From contig NZ_SMAJ01000012.1 of NCBI RefSeq assembly GCF_004346225.1, positions 62,001 to 126,000 of the forward strand: 64,000 bases of DNA. Direction: 5' to 3'. Under the pieces are notes generated by a model. That model was given only the letters and a program-made list of their open reading frames with translations, was not told the DNA's origin and did no database searches. Shown one piece after another: positions 56,679-64,000 of this stretch. The stretch comes from Paralcaligenes ureilyticus (GTDB taxonomy: Bacteria; Pseudomonadota; Gammaproteobacteria; Burkholderiales; Burkholderiaceae_B). Within the stretch, counting starts at the first letter, position 1; each line of letters begins with the position of its first letter. Made by a program: the position numbers and the translations under genes.

Positions 56679-57085
56679 ATTTCCGCCAACCGCAGCCTGG
56701 CGACGAACCCGAGATCAATCTGATCCCGCTGATCGATGTCTTGCTGGTGATCCTGATATTTCTGGCCGCCACGACCTCATTCACCCGGCTCAGCCAGCTC
56801 AAGGTCGATCTTCCGCAAGCACAGGCCAATGCAGTGGACACCGGCGCCATCCACATCGCCGTCAGCCAGGAGGGCCTGTATGCCTTAGACGGCCAACTGC
56901 TCTCCAGCCACGACACCGACGCCATCGCACAGGCCCTGCTCGCCGCTGCCCAAGGCAAAAAAGACCCCGTGCTGGTGATTAACGCCGACGCCCAGAGCAC
57001 ACATGAATCTGTGGTCCGTGTCATGGAAGCGGCCCGCCTGGCGCATATCAGGCGGGTTAATTTTGCCACCCGCAGCATCCCGTGA
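56675..57085 (+). CDS. ExbD/TolR family biopolymer transport protein
   Basis: A 136-residue protein with one N-terminal transmembrane helix holding the proton-carrying aspartate (INLIPLIDVLLVILIFLAAT), then a periplasmic domain (LPQAQAN..VINADAQSTHESVVRVMEAAR). GTG start overlapping the ExbB-type gene (GTGA); its own stop overlaps the lpxK GTG by 4 nt. Confidence 0.93.
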   Translation: MNFRQPQPGDEPEINLIPLIDVLLVILIFLAATTSFTRLSQLKVDLPQAQANAVDTGAIHIAVSQEGLYALDGQLLSSHDTDAIAQALLAAAQGKKDPVLVINADAQSTHESVVRVMEAARLAHIRRVNFATRSIP

Positions 57086-58164
57086 AGCCTGCCCTTTTCG
57101 TCAGCCGAACCCTGCACCGGATATGGTCGGGAAAAGGCCTGCTCAGTACGTTCCTGTTGCCCCTTTCGTGGCTGGTCAGCCTCTTTGTCGCACGTAAACG
57201 CAGGCTCTACCAGAGCGGCGGCAAACACGGCGCTACGTCGGTCTGCCCAGTCATCGTGGTGGGCAATCTATATATTGGCGGTACGGGTAAAACCCCGGTC
57301 GTCCTGGCGCTTGTCAAAGCGTTGCAAGCCCGCGGCTGGAGTCCCGGCATCATCAGCCGCGGCTACGGTAGCCATCTTGGCGCTCATGCCAAAACCGGCC
57401 GCGGCGACCTCGACCCGCACGAATTCGGCGACGAGCCGTCGCTCATTGCCCGAATCAGCCAGGCTCCCGTCGCCGTACATCCGCGCCGCAGCCTGGCCCT
57501 GCGGGCACTGCAAACCCATTATCCCGAAGTCGACCTCATCATCGCCGACGACGGCCTGCAACACCTGGCGCTGGCGCGCGACGTGGAAATCATCGTGCAA
57601 GATGCGCGCGGCACGGGTAATGGCCGAGTGCTGCCCGCGGGGCCTTTGCGCGAGCCGGCCAGCCGATTGGCCAGCGTCGATTACGTGATCACCAACCTGA
57701 TCGCCGGCCAGGCAATGCAACCCTTGGCCATCGCGGGCCGCCAAATCAGGATGCAGCTGGGGCCCGATACCGTTCGCCATCTGGTTTCGGGCCAAACGCT
57801 GCAATGGGCCGACTGGCACGAACACTACATGTATGCCTCGCTCAGCGCCGTAGCCGGCATAGGCCAGCCGGAACGTTTTTTCAATATGCTGCGCGCCTGC
57901 GGCCTTAAGCTGGAACAGACTATCGCTTTGCCGGACCACGACCCATACCACCGCTCACCCTTCGAGTTCCTGGACACCGATCTCGTTCTTGTCACCCCGA
58001 AAGACGCGGTGAAATGCGCTCGCTTCCAGGACGAACGCGTGTGGGAAGTCAGGGTGCTGCCGCAGTTTTCCGACCCAACCTGGCTCAACGATCTGGACAA
58101 GCGGCTCAGAGCCGTCGCCGACGAGAAAATTTCAAAAAATCCTCCGGCGAATTACACTAGCTAA
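57082..58164 (+). CDS. lpxK: Tetraacyldisaccharide 4'-kinase
   Basis: A 360-residue membrane-associated kinase that adds the 4' phosphate in lipid A synthesis. An N-terminal hydrophobic helix ([18 protein letters not shown]), Walker [13 protein letters not shown] (61-72), [15 protein letters not shown] and [10 protein letters not shown] are the family marks. GTG start. It is followed by the Trm112-like gene and kdsB, the second envelope gene. Confidence 0.96.
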   Translation: MKPALFVSRTLHRIWSGKGLLSTFLLPLSWLVSLFVARKRRLYQSGGKHGATSVCPVIVVGNLYIGGTGKTPVVLALVKALQARGWSPGIISRGYGSHLGAHAKTGRGDLDPHEFGDEPSLIARISQAPVAVHPRRSLALRALQTHYPEVDLIIADDGLQHLALARDVEIIVQDARGTGNGRVLPAGPLREPASRLASVDYVITNLIAGQAMQPLAIAGRQIRMQLGPDTVRHLVSGQTLQWADWHEHYMYASLSAVAGIGQPERFFNMLRACGLKLEQTIALPDHDPYHRSPFEFLDTDLVLVTPKDAVKCARFQDERVWEVRVLPQFSDPTWLNDLDKRLRAVADEKISKNPPANYTS

Positions 58165-58196
58165 TTCAATGCCCTTTTTTCTACTTGGAGCCAGGC

Positions 58197-58400
58197 ATGG
58201 AATCCCGCCTGCTTGAAATTCTGGTTTGCCCATTGTGCAAAGGCCCCTTGCGTCTCGAACGCGAGCAACAGGAACTGATCTGCTCGGCCGACAAACTGGC
58301 GTTCCCGATACGCGATGGCATCCCGGTCATGCTCGAAGGGGAAGCTCGCGACTTGAACGCCAAGGCAGCAGCTGATGAGCCTGACGCGAGCGCTGCGTGA
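58197..58400 (+). CDS. Trm112 family (YcaR/UPF0434) protein
   Basis: A 67-residue protein with a zinc-ribbon-like start: C11-P-L-C14 in [12 protein letters not shown]29, then [13 protein letters not shown]. Eukaryotic Trm112 activates methyltransferases; the bacterial form has no established role. It sits between lpxK and kdsB as in most betaproteobacteria and its stop overlaps kdsB by 4 nt. Confidence 0.92.
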   Translation: MESRLLEILVCPLCKGPLRLEREQQELICSADKLAFPIRDGIPVMLEGEARDLNAKAAADEPDASAA

Positions 58401-59161
58401 GTTTTATTGTCATTATCCCGGCCCGGGCCGCCTCAACCCGATTGCCCGATAAACCGTTGTTGGACATCGCCGGCAAGCCCATGGTGGTGCGCACTGCTTT
58501 ACAAGCCGCCAAATCCCAAGCCACCCGCGTCATCGTTGCCACCGACGACAAGCAGATTCAGGCAGCCGTCCAATCTCACGGCTTCGAGGCACTGCTCACC
58601 CGCAGCGGGCACCCGACCGGAACCGACCGGCTCGCCGAAGTGGCCGCGCGCCTGGGTCTGGACGGCGATGACGTCATTGTGAACGTGCAAGGCGACGAAC
58701 CCCTGATCGACCCCGAGCAGATCAATGCTGTGGCCGCTTTGCTGGCCGGGCAGCCCGACGCGGCGATCGCCACCTGCGCAAGCCCGATTGTCCAGGCCGA
58801 GACCCTGTTCAACCCCAATGCGGTCAAGGTCGTTTGCGATCAAAGGCGACGCGCGCTGTACTTTTCCCGCGCGCCCATACCCTGGGCCCGCGATGCTCTG
58901 GCCGATGGCAGCCAACAACTGGCGCCAGGCCTTCCCGCCTTGCACCATATCGGCCTGTATGCCTATCGAGCCGGGTTTTTGAAAAAATTTCCATCCCTAC
59001 CCGTTGGACCCCTGGAACGCTTCGAATCGCTCGAACAGCTCAGGGCCATGGAAAACGGCTATTCGATTGCCGTTTACGTCACCCACACGCATCCCGCCGC
59101 CGGCGTAGACACCCCTGCCGATCTGGCCCGTGTACGTGAGGTATTTACAAATCGGTTATAA
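58397..59161 (+). CDS. kdsB: CMP-KDO synthetase (3-deoxy-manno-octulosonate cytidylyltransferase)
   Basis: A 254-residue cytidylyltransferase that activates KDO for the lipopolysaccharide core. Marks: [58 protein letters not shown] and [16 protein letters not shown] start overlapping the Trm112-like gene. Confidence 0.97.
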   Translation: MSFIVIIPARAASTRLPDKPLLDIAGKPMVVRTALQAAKSQATRVIVATDDKQIQAAVQSHGFEALLTRSGHPTGTDRLAEVAARLGLDGDDVIVNVQGDEPLIDPEQINAVAALLAGQPDAAIATCASPIVQAETLFNPNAVKVVCDQRRRALYFSRAPIPWARDALADGSQQLAPGLPALHHIGLYAYRAGFLKKFPSLPVGPLERFESLEQLRAMENGYSIAVYVTHTHPAAGVDTPADLARVREVFTNRL

Positions 59162-59223
59162 ATCGGCTTGGGCTCGCCCCTCTCGCGCGGACGGCCTGCA
59201 GAAATTATTGCATTGCGGCATAA

Positions 59224-59919
<696 letters not shown>

Positions 59920-59976
59920 CCACTGTCTGCGCGATCGCCGGCGGCCAATTCGCGCTCCACACACCGAGACTCATCC

Positions 59977-60735
59977 ATGGACATCAAGAACAAAGTATTC
60001 ATCGTCACGGGCGGCGCCTCGGGACTGGGCGCCGGAACCGCGCGCATGTTGGCGGCCGAGGGCGCTCGCGTCGTGCTGGCCGATCTGCAAGATGAACTGG
60101 GACAGGCCGTAGCCCAAGAACTGGGACAAATCTACGTACACTGCGACGTCACCCAGGAAGCCGATGGCCAGGCAGTCATCGCCGCCGCCCGCAAACTGGG
60201 GCCGATCTTTGGCCTGATCAATTGCGCGGGTGTGGCGCCAGCCTCACGCATCGTGGGGAAAAACGGCCCTCATGCGCTGGACCTTTTTCAAAAAGTGGTC
60301 ATGATCAATCTGGTCGGCACCTTCAACATGTCGCGCCTGGCCGCGGCGGCCATGAGCGAAAACACGCCCGAGCCTACCGGCGAACGCGGGGTGCTGATCA
60401 ATACCGCCTCGGTAGCCGCCTATGACGGCCAGATAGGCCAGGCGGCTTACGCAGCCTCGAAAGCCGGGGTTGTCGGCATGACCTTGCCGGTGGCGCGCGA
60501 TCTATCCAAGGTAGGCATACGCTGCTGCACCATTGCACCCGGCATTTTTGGCACCCCCATGATCTTCGGCATGCCCCAAGAAGTGCAGGACTCACTGGCG
60601 GCCAGCATTCCTTTTCCCTCTCGTCTGGGCCGCCCCGAAGACTACGCCAAGCTGGTCAACAGCATCATTACCAACGAAATGCTCAACGGCGAAACCATAC
60701 GCCTGGATGGCGCTATCCGCATGGCGCCAAAATAA
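59977..60735 (+). CDS. SDR family dehydrogenase, 3-hydroxyacyl-CoA dehydrogenase type 2-like
   Basis: A 252-residue SDR: cofactor loop TGGASGLG (11-18), NCAG, catalytic serine in LINTASVAAYDGQ and YAASK (Y and K). The pattern INTASVAAYDGQIGQAAYAASKAGVVGMTLP and GIFGTPMIFGMPQEVQDSLAASIPFPSRLG matches the HSD17B10-like group that oxidises 3-hydroxyacyl-CoA. It lies between adk and murJ, 57 bp and 14 bp away. Confidence 0.9.
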   Translation: MDIKNKVFIVTGGASGLGAGTARMLAAEGARVVLADLQDELGQAVAQELGQIYVHCDVTQEADGQAVIAAARKLGPIFGLINCAGVAPASRIVGKNGPHALDLFQKVVMINLVGTFNMSRLAAAAMSENTPEPTGERGVLINTASVAAYDGQIGQAAYAASKAGVVGMTLPVARDLSKVGIRCCTIAPGIFGTPMIFGMPQEVQDSLAASIPFPSRLGRPEDYAKLVNSIITNEMLNGETIRLDGAIRMAPK

Positions 60736-60749
60736 ACGAGCCACGCCCC

Positions 60750-62312
60750 ATGAGCCTGTTTCGGTCGGCCGCAACAATCAGCAGCTTTACGCTATTTTCA
60801 CGCATTACCGGCCTCGCGCGCGACGTGCTGATCGCCAGCACGTTCGGCGCCGGCCCCCTGACCGATGCCTTCTGGGTTGCCTTTCGCATCCCCAACCTAT
60901 TGCGCCGCCTCTTTGCCGAAGGCGCGTTTTCGCAAGCCTTCGTGCCCATACTGGGACAGGCGCGGACCAAAAACTCGCCGCAGCAAGTGCATATTCTGCT
61001 CGATCGTGTGGCTCTGTTGCTGACCGTCGCTCTGATGACCGTGACGCTGCTTGGCATTCTGGGAGCGCCGTGGGTCGTCACCGCCATGGCCAGCGGCTTG
61101 CGCGGCGCATCCCGTCAAGCCGAATTCCAGGCGGCCACCTGGATGACCCGGCTGATGTTCCCCTACATTATCTGCATGTCGCTGGTCGCCTTCGCCTCGG
61201 CCGTGCTCAATACCTGGAGCCGCTTTGCCGTGCCGGCATTTACCCCGGTGCTGCTGAATTTCTCGATGATCGGGGCGTGCCTGTTCCTGACCCGCTATGC
61301 CGACGTTCCCATCTATGCGCTGGCGATCGGAGTGATGATAGGCGGCCTGGCCCAATTAGTCGTGCAGTGGATCGCCCTGGCCCGGCTCGGCCTGCTGCCG
61401 CGCTATTCGTTCAGGGTACGCGAAGCCTGGCGGGACCCCACCGTTAAACGCATCATGCGCCAAATGCTGCCGGCCATACTCGGCGTATCGGTGGCGCAGG
61501 TTTCTCTGCTTATCAACACCAATATCGCCACCTGGCTTGCTCCGGGCAGCGTCACGTGGCTTTCCTTCGCCGATCGGCTGATGGAGTTTCCAACGGCGTT
61601 GCTGGGCGTTGCGCTGGGCACGGTCCTGCTACCCAGCCTGTCGGCAGCCCATGCCAGACAAGATCACCAGAGCTACAGCGCCTTGCTCGATTGGGGTTTG
61701 CGCCTGATGCTGCTGCTGGGCCTGCCAGCCGCGGTGGGGATGGCCCTGCTGTCGAACGGCCTGGTCGCCACCCTGTTCAACTATGGAGCATTCAACGCCC
61801 ATGATGTGCTGCAAACCCGCCTGGCCGTCATGGCGTATTCAGTCGGCCTGGTCGGGCTGTTATCCATCAAGATACTGGCGCCAGGCTTTTATGCCAAACA
61901 GGATATACGCACCCCGGTCAAAATCGCCATCTTCGTGCTGATCCTGACTCAAGTCTTTAATGTGATTTTCGTCCCGTATTTCGCCCACGCGGGGCTCGCG
62001 CTATCGATTGGCCTGGGCGCCAGCGTCAATGCGCTGTGTCTGCTGCGGGTATTACGGCAGCGAAAAATCTACACGCCCAGCGCCGGCTGGGGCCGCTTCG
62101 CCCTGCGAGTCATCCCGGCCCTGGCGGCCCTGGCAGCCGTACTGCTTGCCGCCAACCATGCCATCGACTGGGTCGCGCTGGCACCTCACGCCGGGCGGCG
62201 CCTTCTGTGGCTGGCCGGTGTGCTGCTGGCCGGTGGCCTGGCCTATTTTGCCGCCTTGTTCCTCTGCGGCTTTCGCCCCAGCGACTTCACGCGCCGGGGC
62301 ATGGGTTCGTAG
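60750..62312 (+). CDS. murJ: Lipid II flippase MurJ
   Basis: A 520-residue polytopic protein with about 14 transmembrane segments. The start SLFRSAATISSFTLFSRITGLARDVLIASTFGAG and DAFWVAFRIPNLLRRLFAEGAFSQAFVPI are MurJ hallmarks. It moves lipid II across the inner membrane for peptidoglycan synthesis. The stop lies one base before a REP hairpin. Often followed by rpsT in this group, as here. Confidence 0.96.
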   Translation: MSLFRSAATISSFTLFSRITGLARDVLIASTFGAGPLTDAFWVAFRIPNLLRRLFAEGAFSQAFVPILGQARTKNSPQQVHILLDRVALLLTVALMTVTLLGILGAPWVVTAMASGLRGASRQAEFQAATWMTRLMFPYIICMSLVAFASAVLNTWSRFAVPAFTPVLLNFSMIGACLFLTRYADVPIYALAIGVMIGGLAQLVVQWIALARLGLLPRYSFRVREAWRDPTVKRIMRQMLPAILGVSVAQVSLLINTNIATWLAPGSVTWLSFADRLMEFPTALLGVALGTVLLPSLSAAHARQDHQSYSALLDWGLRLMLLLGLPAAVGMALLSNGLVATLFNYGAFNAHDVLQTRLAVMAYSVGLVGLLSIKILAPGFYAKQDIRTPVKIAIFVLILTQVFNVIFVPYFAHAGLALSIGLGASVNALCLLRVLRQRKIYTPSAGWGRFALRVIPALAALAAVLLAANHAIDWVALAPHAGRRLLWLAGVLLAGGLAYFAALFLCGFRPSDFTRRGMGS

Positions 62313-62313
62313 T

Positions 62314-62401
62314 TGTAGCGGCAGCCCTTGTGGCTGCCAAAACCCCTAAACAGCCAAGACCGTATTTTGCGTCGATGACAGGCACAAGGCCTGTCGCTAC
62401 A
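62314..62401. repeat. GTAG-hairpin REP doublet (A then B), two flavours
   Basis: Forward copy at 62314-62339 (GGCAGCC flavour) and inverted copy at 62376-62401 (GACAGGC/GCCTGTC flavour). The forward copy begins one base after the murJ stop. Confidence 0.86.
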
Positions 62402-62455
62402 AAAACGGTTCCATCGCTAATGTGGCTACCATCCAAAAACGTCTTAAAACATCAC

Positions 62456-62484
62456 TTTACATAGCAACCTGCCTCCTATACAAT
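62456..62484 (+). promoter_or_regulatory. Sigma-70 promoter of rpsT
   Basis: TTTACA (62456-62461), exactly 17 bp, then TACAAT (62479-62484), each one mismatch from consensus. It gives a leader of about 140 nt before the rpsT ATG; I see no other feature in that stretch. Confidence 0.7.
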
Positions 62485-62630
62485 AGCTGTCTTTGCTGGG
62501 CAAAATCAGCATGTTTTGGCATTGTGTTGCTAGTTTTATATAGTTATAGCGACGCAACCCGCGAAGCAGAAACCTGAACGCCGCCCCTAGCGCCACTAAC
62601 ACTTACTTATATCGTCACTAATTACCACTC

Positions 62631-62894
62631 ATGGCCAATACTGTCCAAGCTCGTAAACGTGCCCGCCAATCGGTTGAGCGCAATAAACACAATTCCAGCC
62701 TGCGCTCTGCGCTTCGCACCTCGATCAAGCGTGTGCGTCAAGCCATTGAGTCTGGCGATAAGGCCGTTGCCAGCGATATTCTGCAAAAAGCAACCAGCAT
62801 AATCGACCGCATCGCCGACAAGAACATCATTCATAAAAACAAGGCCGCTCGCCACAAGAGCCGCCTTGCCGCCGCTGTTAAAGCACTGGCCTGA
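62631..62894 (+). CDS. rpsT: 30S ribosomal protein S20
   Basis: An 87-residue, strongly basic three-helix protein. Marks: [21 protein letters not shown] at the start, [15 protein letters not shown], and the C-terminal [19 protein letters not shown]. It binds 16S rRNA early in 30S assembly. It is monocistronic: promoter at 62456, terminator at 62938. Confidence 0.97.
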   Translation: MANTVQARKRARQSVERNKHNSSLRSALRTSIKRVRQAIESGDKAVASDILQKATSIIDRIADKNIIHKNKAARHKSRLAAAVKALA

Positions 62895-62937
62895 TTCGGC
62901 ACTTGCTTAACAAGCACCGGGACTTGCTCCCGGCAGT

Positions 62938-62964
62938 AAAAAGGACGGCACTAGCCGTCCTTTT
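62938..62964 (+). terminator. Rho-independent terminator of rpsT
   Basis: AAAAAGGACGGC, four-base ACTA loop, GCCGTCCTTTT; 7-bp GC-rich stem then a T run, 44 bp after the stop. Confidence 0.88.
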
Positions 62965-62990
62965 CTATTTATACCCACATCCAGGCTGCC

Positions 62991-63944
62991 ATGACCAAAC
63001 CCACCCTTCTGCAACGACTCCCCCTGGGCCAGCAAGCCGATACCCTGGCGCGCCTGGAACAAGACTTCGACGTGATCCAGCTCTGGCAAGCCGACGACCA
63101 GGACGCGGCGCTGGCCGCCTGTAAAGACCGCGTCGTGGCCGTAGTGACGGGCCCGTCAACCCCGACTCCGGCTGAATTAATCGATAAGCTCCCTCAGTTG
63201 AAAGCGATTTGCAGTTTCGGCGTGGGATATGACCATATCGATGTGGACCATGCCCACAAAAAAGGCATACAAGTCAGCAATACCCCAGATGTCCTCAACG
63301 ACTGCGTGGCCGACCTGACCTGGGGCCTAATCCTGGCGACCGCGCGCCACATCAGCCACGCCGAACGCTATGTGCGCGCCGGACAATGGGGCAATGGCCC
63401 ACGCCTGCCCCTGGCCACCAAAGTCAGTGGAAAAAAACTGGGCATTCTCGGCTTGGGACGCATCGGCCGGGAAATCGCGGAACGCGCCCGCGGCTTCAAA
63501 ATGGACGTGCGCTACCACAGCCGCCGCGCCCATCAGGATGCCGGCTGGCCGTACGAGCCCTCACTTCTCGAGCTGGCACGCTGGGCCGACTTCATGGTGG
63601 TAGCTACCGTGGGTGGCCCCACAACCCGCCATCTTGTCAATCAGGCCGTCATTGAAGCGCTTGGCCCCAAGGGCGTACTGATCAATATTTCTCGCGGCTC
63701 GGTCATCGACGAAACGGCACTGGTGCATGCACTGGAAAACGGCCAACTGGGCGCGGCGGGCCTGGACGTGTTCGAAGCCGAACCCAAGGTGCCCGATAGC
63801 CTCAAGCACCTTGATAACGTCGTTTTGCTGCCGCATATCGGCAGCGCTACCGTTGAAACCCGTTGGGCCATGGTCGACCTGGTATTAAGAAATGCCCTGG
63901 CGTTCGCCCAAACAGGCCAGGTTCTTACTCCTATTCTGAATTAA
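62991..63944 (+). CDS. D-isomer-specific 2-hydroxyacid dehydrogenase
   Basis: A 317-residue NAD(P)-dependent dehydrogenase. The nucleotide loop is LGLGRIGREIAERARGF, and the catalytic triad is arginine in NISRGSVIDE, glutamate in VFEAEPKVP and histidine in LLPHIGSAT. SFGVGYDHIDVDHAHKKGIQVSNTP is the usual substrate-domain junction. The group includes glyoxylate/hydroxypyruvate reductases (GhrB-like); the substrate is not settled. The last 56 bp of the window hold nothing recognisable. Confidence 0.9.
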   Translation: MTKPTLLQRLPLGQQADTLARLEQDFDVIQLWQADDQDAALAACKDRVVAVVTGPSTPTPAELIDKLPQLKAICSFGVGYDHIDVDHAHKKGIQVSNTPDVLNDCVADLTWGLILATARHISHAERYVRAGQWGNGPRLPLATKVSGKKLGILGLGRIGREIAERARGFKMDVRYHSRRAHQDAGWPYEPSLLELARWADFMVVATVGGPTTRHLVNQAVIEALGPKGVLINISRGSVIDETALVHALENGQLGAAGLDVFEAEPKVPDSLKHLDNVVLLPHIGSATVETRWAMVDLVLRNALAFAQTGQVLTPILN

Positions 63945-64000
63945 AGTCGTCGAGGTGAACGGGGCATATCAATCCGAAGCGGGTTGATGAATCACGACGC

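Overview
The window reads as chromosomal DNA of a betaproteobacterium, most likely of the Alcaligenaceae (Bordetella / Pusillimonas / Castellaniella side). This rests on gene content and order (dapC-dapD-dapE-prmB, lpxK-Trm112-kdsB-adk, clpS-clpA, ribF-ileS-lspA-coaBC-dut), on high-GC coding sequence and on protein resemblance. No species can be named from the sequence alone. Most of the window is housekeeping, with two accessory catabolic blocks and many small dispersed repeats in the gaps.

Layout. 1-1448: the end of a Csu-type chaperone-usher pilus operon (pilin, chaperone, start of the usher), transcribed leftward. 1718-1958: tRNA-Leu(UAG) with a tandem-repeat trailer and a terminator. 2191-8239: lysine/diaminopimelate genes dapC, dapD, dapE, then prmB and a YheS-type ABC-F ATPase. 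8473-16936: a LacI-controlled catabolic island. A class III CoA transferase, an SDR and a complete polar-amino-acid-type ABC transporter form one leftward operon. A divergent lacI-type regulator and a second leftward unit (DapA-superfamily lyase, enoyl-CoA hydratase) follow. Three copies of an ATCGAT-centred palindrome lie on the promoters of the operon, the regulator and the second unit. 17250-21922: a compact six-gene operon (AhpD-like protein, acyl-CoA-dehydrogenase-fold flavoprotein, a 54-residue rubredoxin, and a nitrate/sulfonate-type ABC transporter).

22390-34617: uvrD, a fatty acid desaturase, rsmB and purN leftward; ribF, ileS, lspA, coaBC and dut rightward. 35217-44041: putA followed by livK-livH-livM-livG-livF. 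44185-50667: clpS, clpA, pqiA, pqiB, pqiC. 50989-55274: a cold-shock protein, DUF192 protein, thiolase, Fe-superoxide dismutase and xseA. 56052-63944: ExbB/ExbD, lpxK, Trm112-like, kdsB, adk, an SDR, murJ, rpsT and a 2-hydroxyacid dehydrogenase.

The most unusual content is non-coding. (1) Two roughly 230-bp nested hairpins (22055-22304 and 34805-35054) share loops and a 3' tail, yet their stems differ by at least ten paired, compensating substitutions. Each sits between convergent genes and is followed by the same short repeat. This is the signature of a selected structure, either a structured RNA or a single-stranded DNA mobile element, and I recognise no named family. (2) At least 22 copies of a 26-bp GTAG-headed REP-like hairpin are spread over the intergenic gaps. 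They occur in several stem flavours with compensating changes and in doublets with two conserved linker types. No RAYT transposase is in the window.
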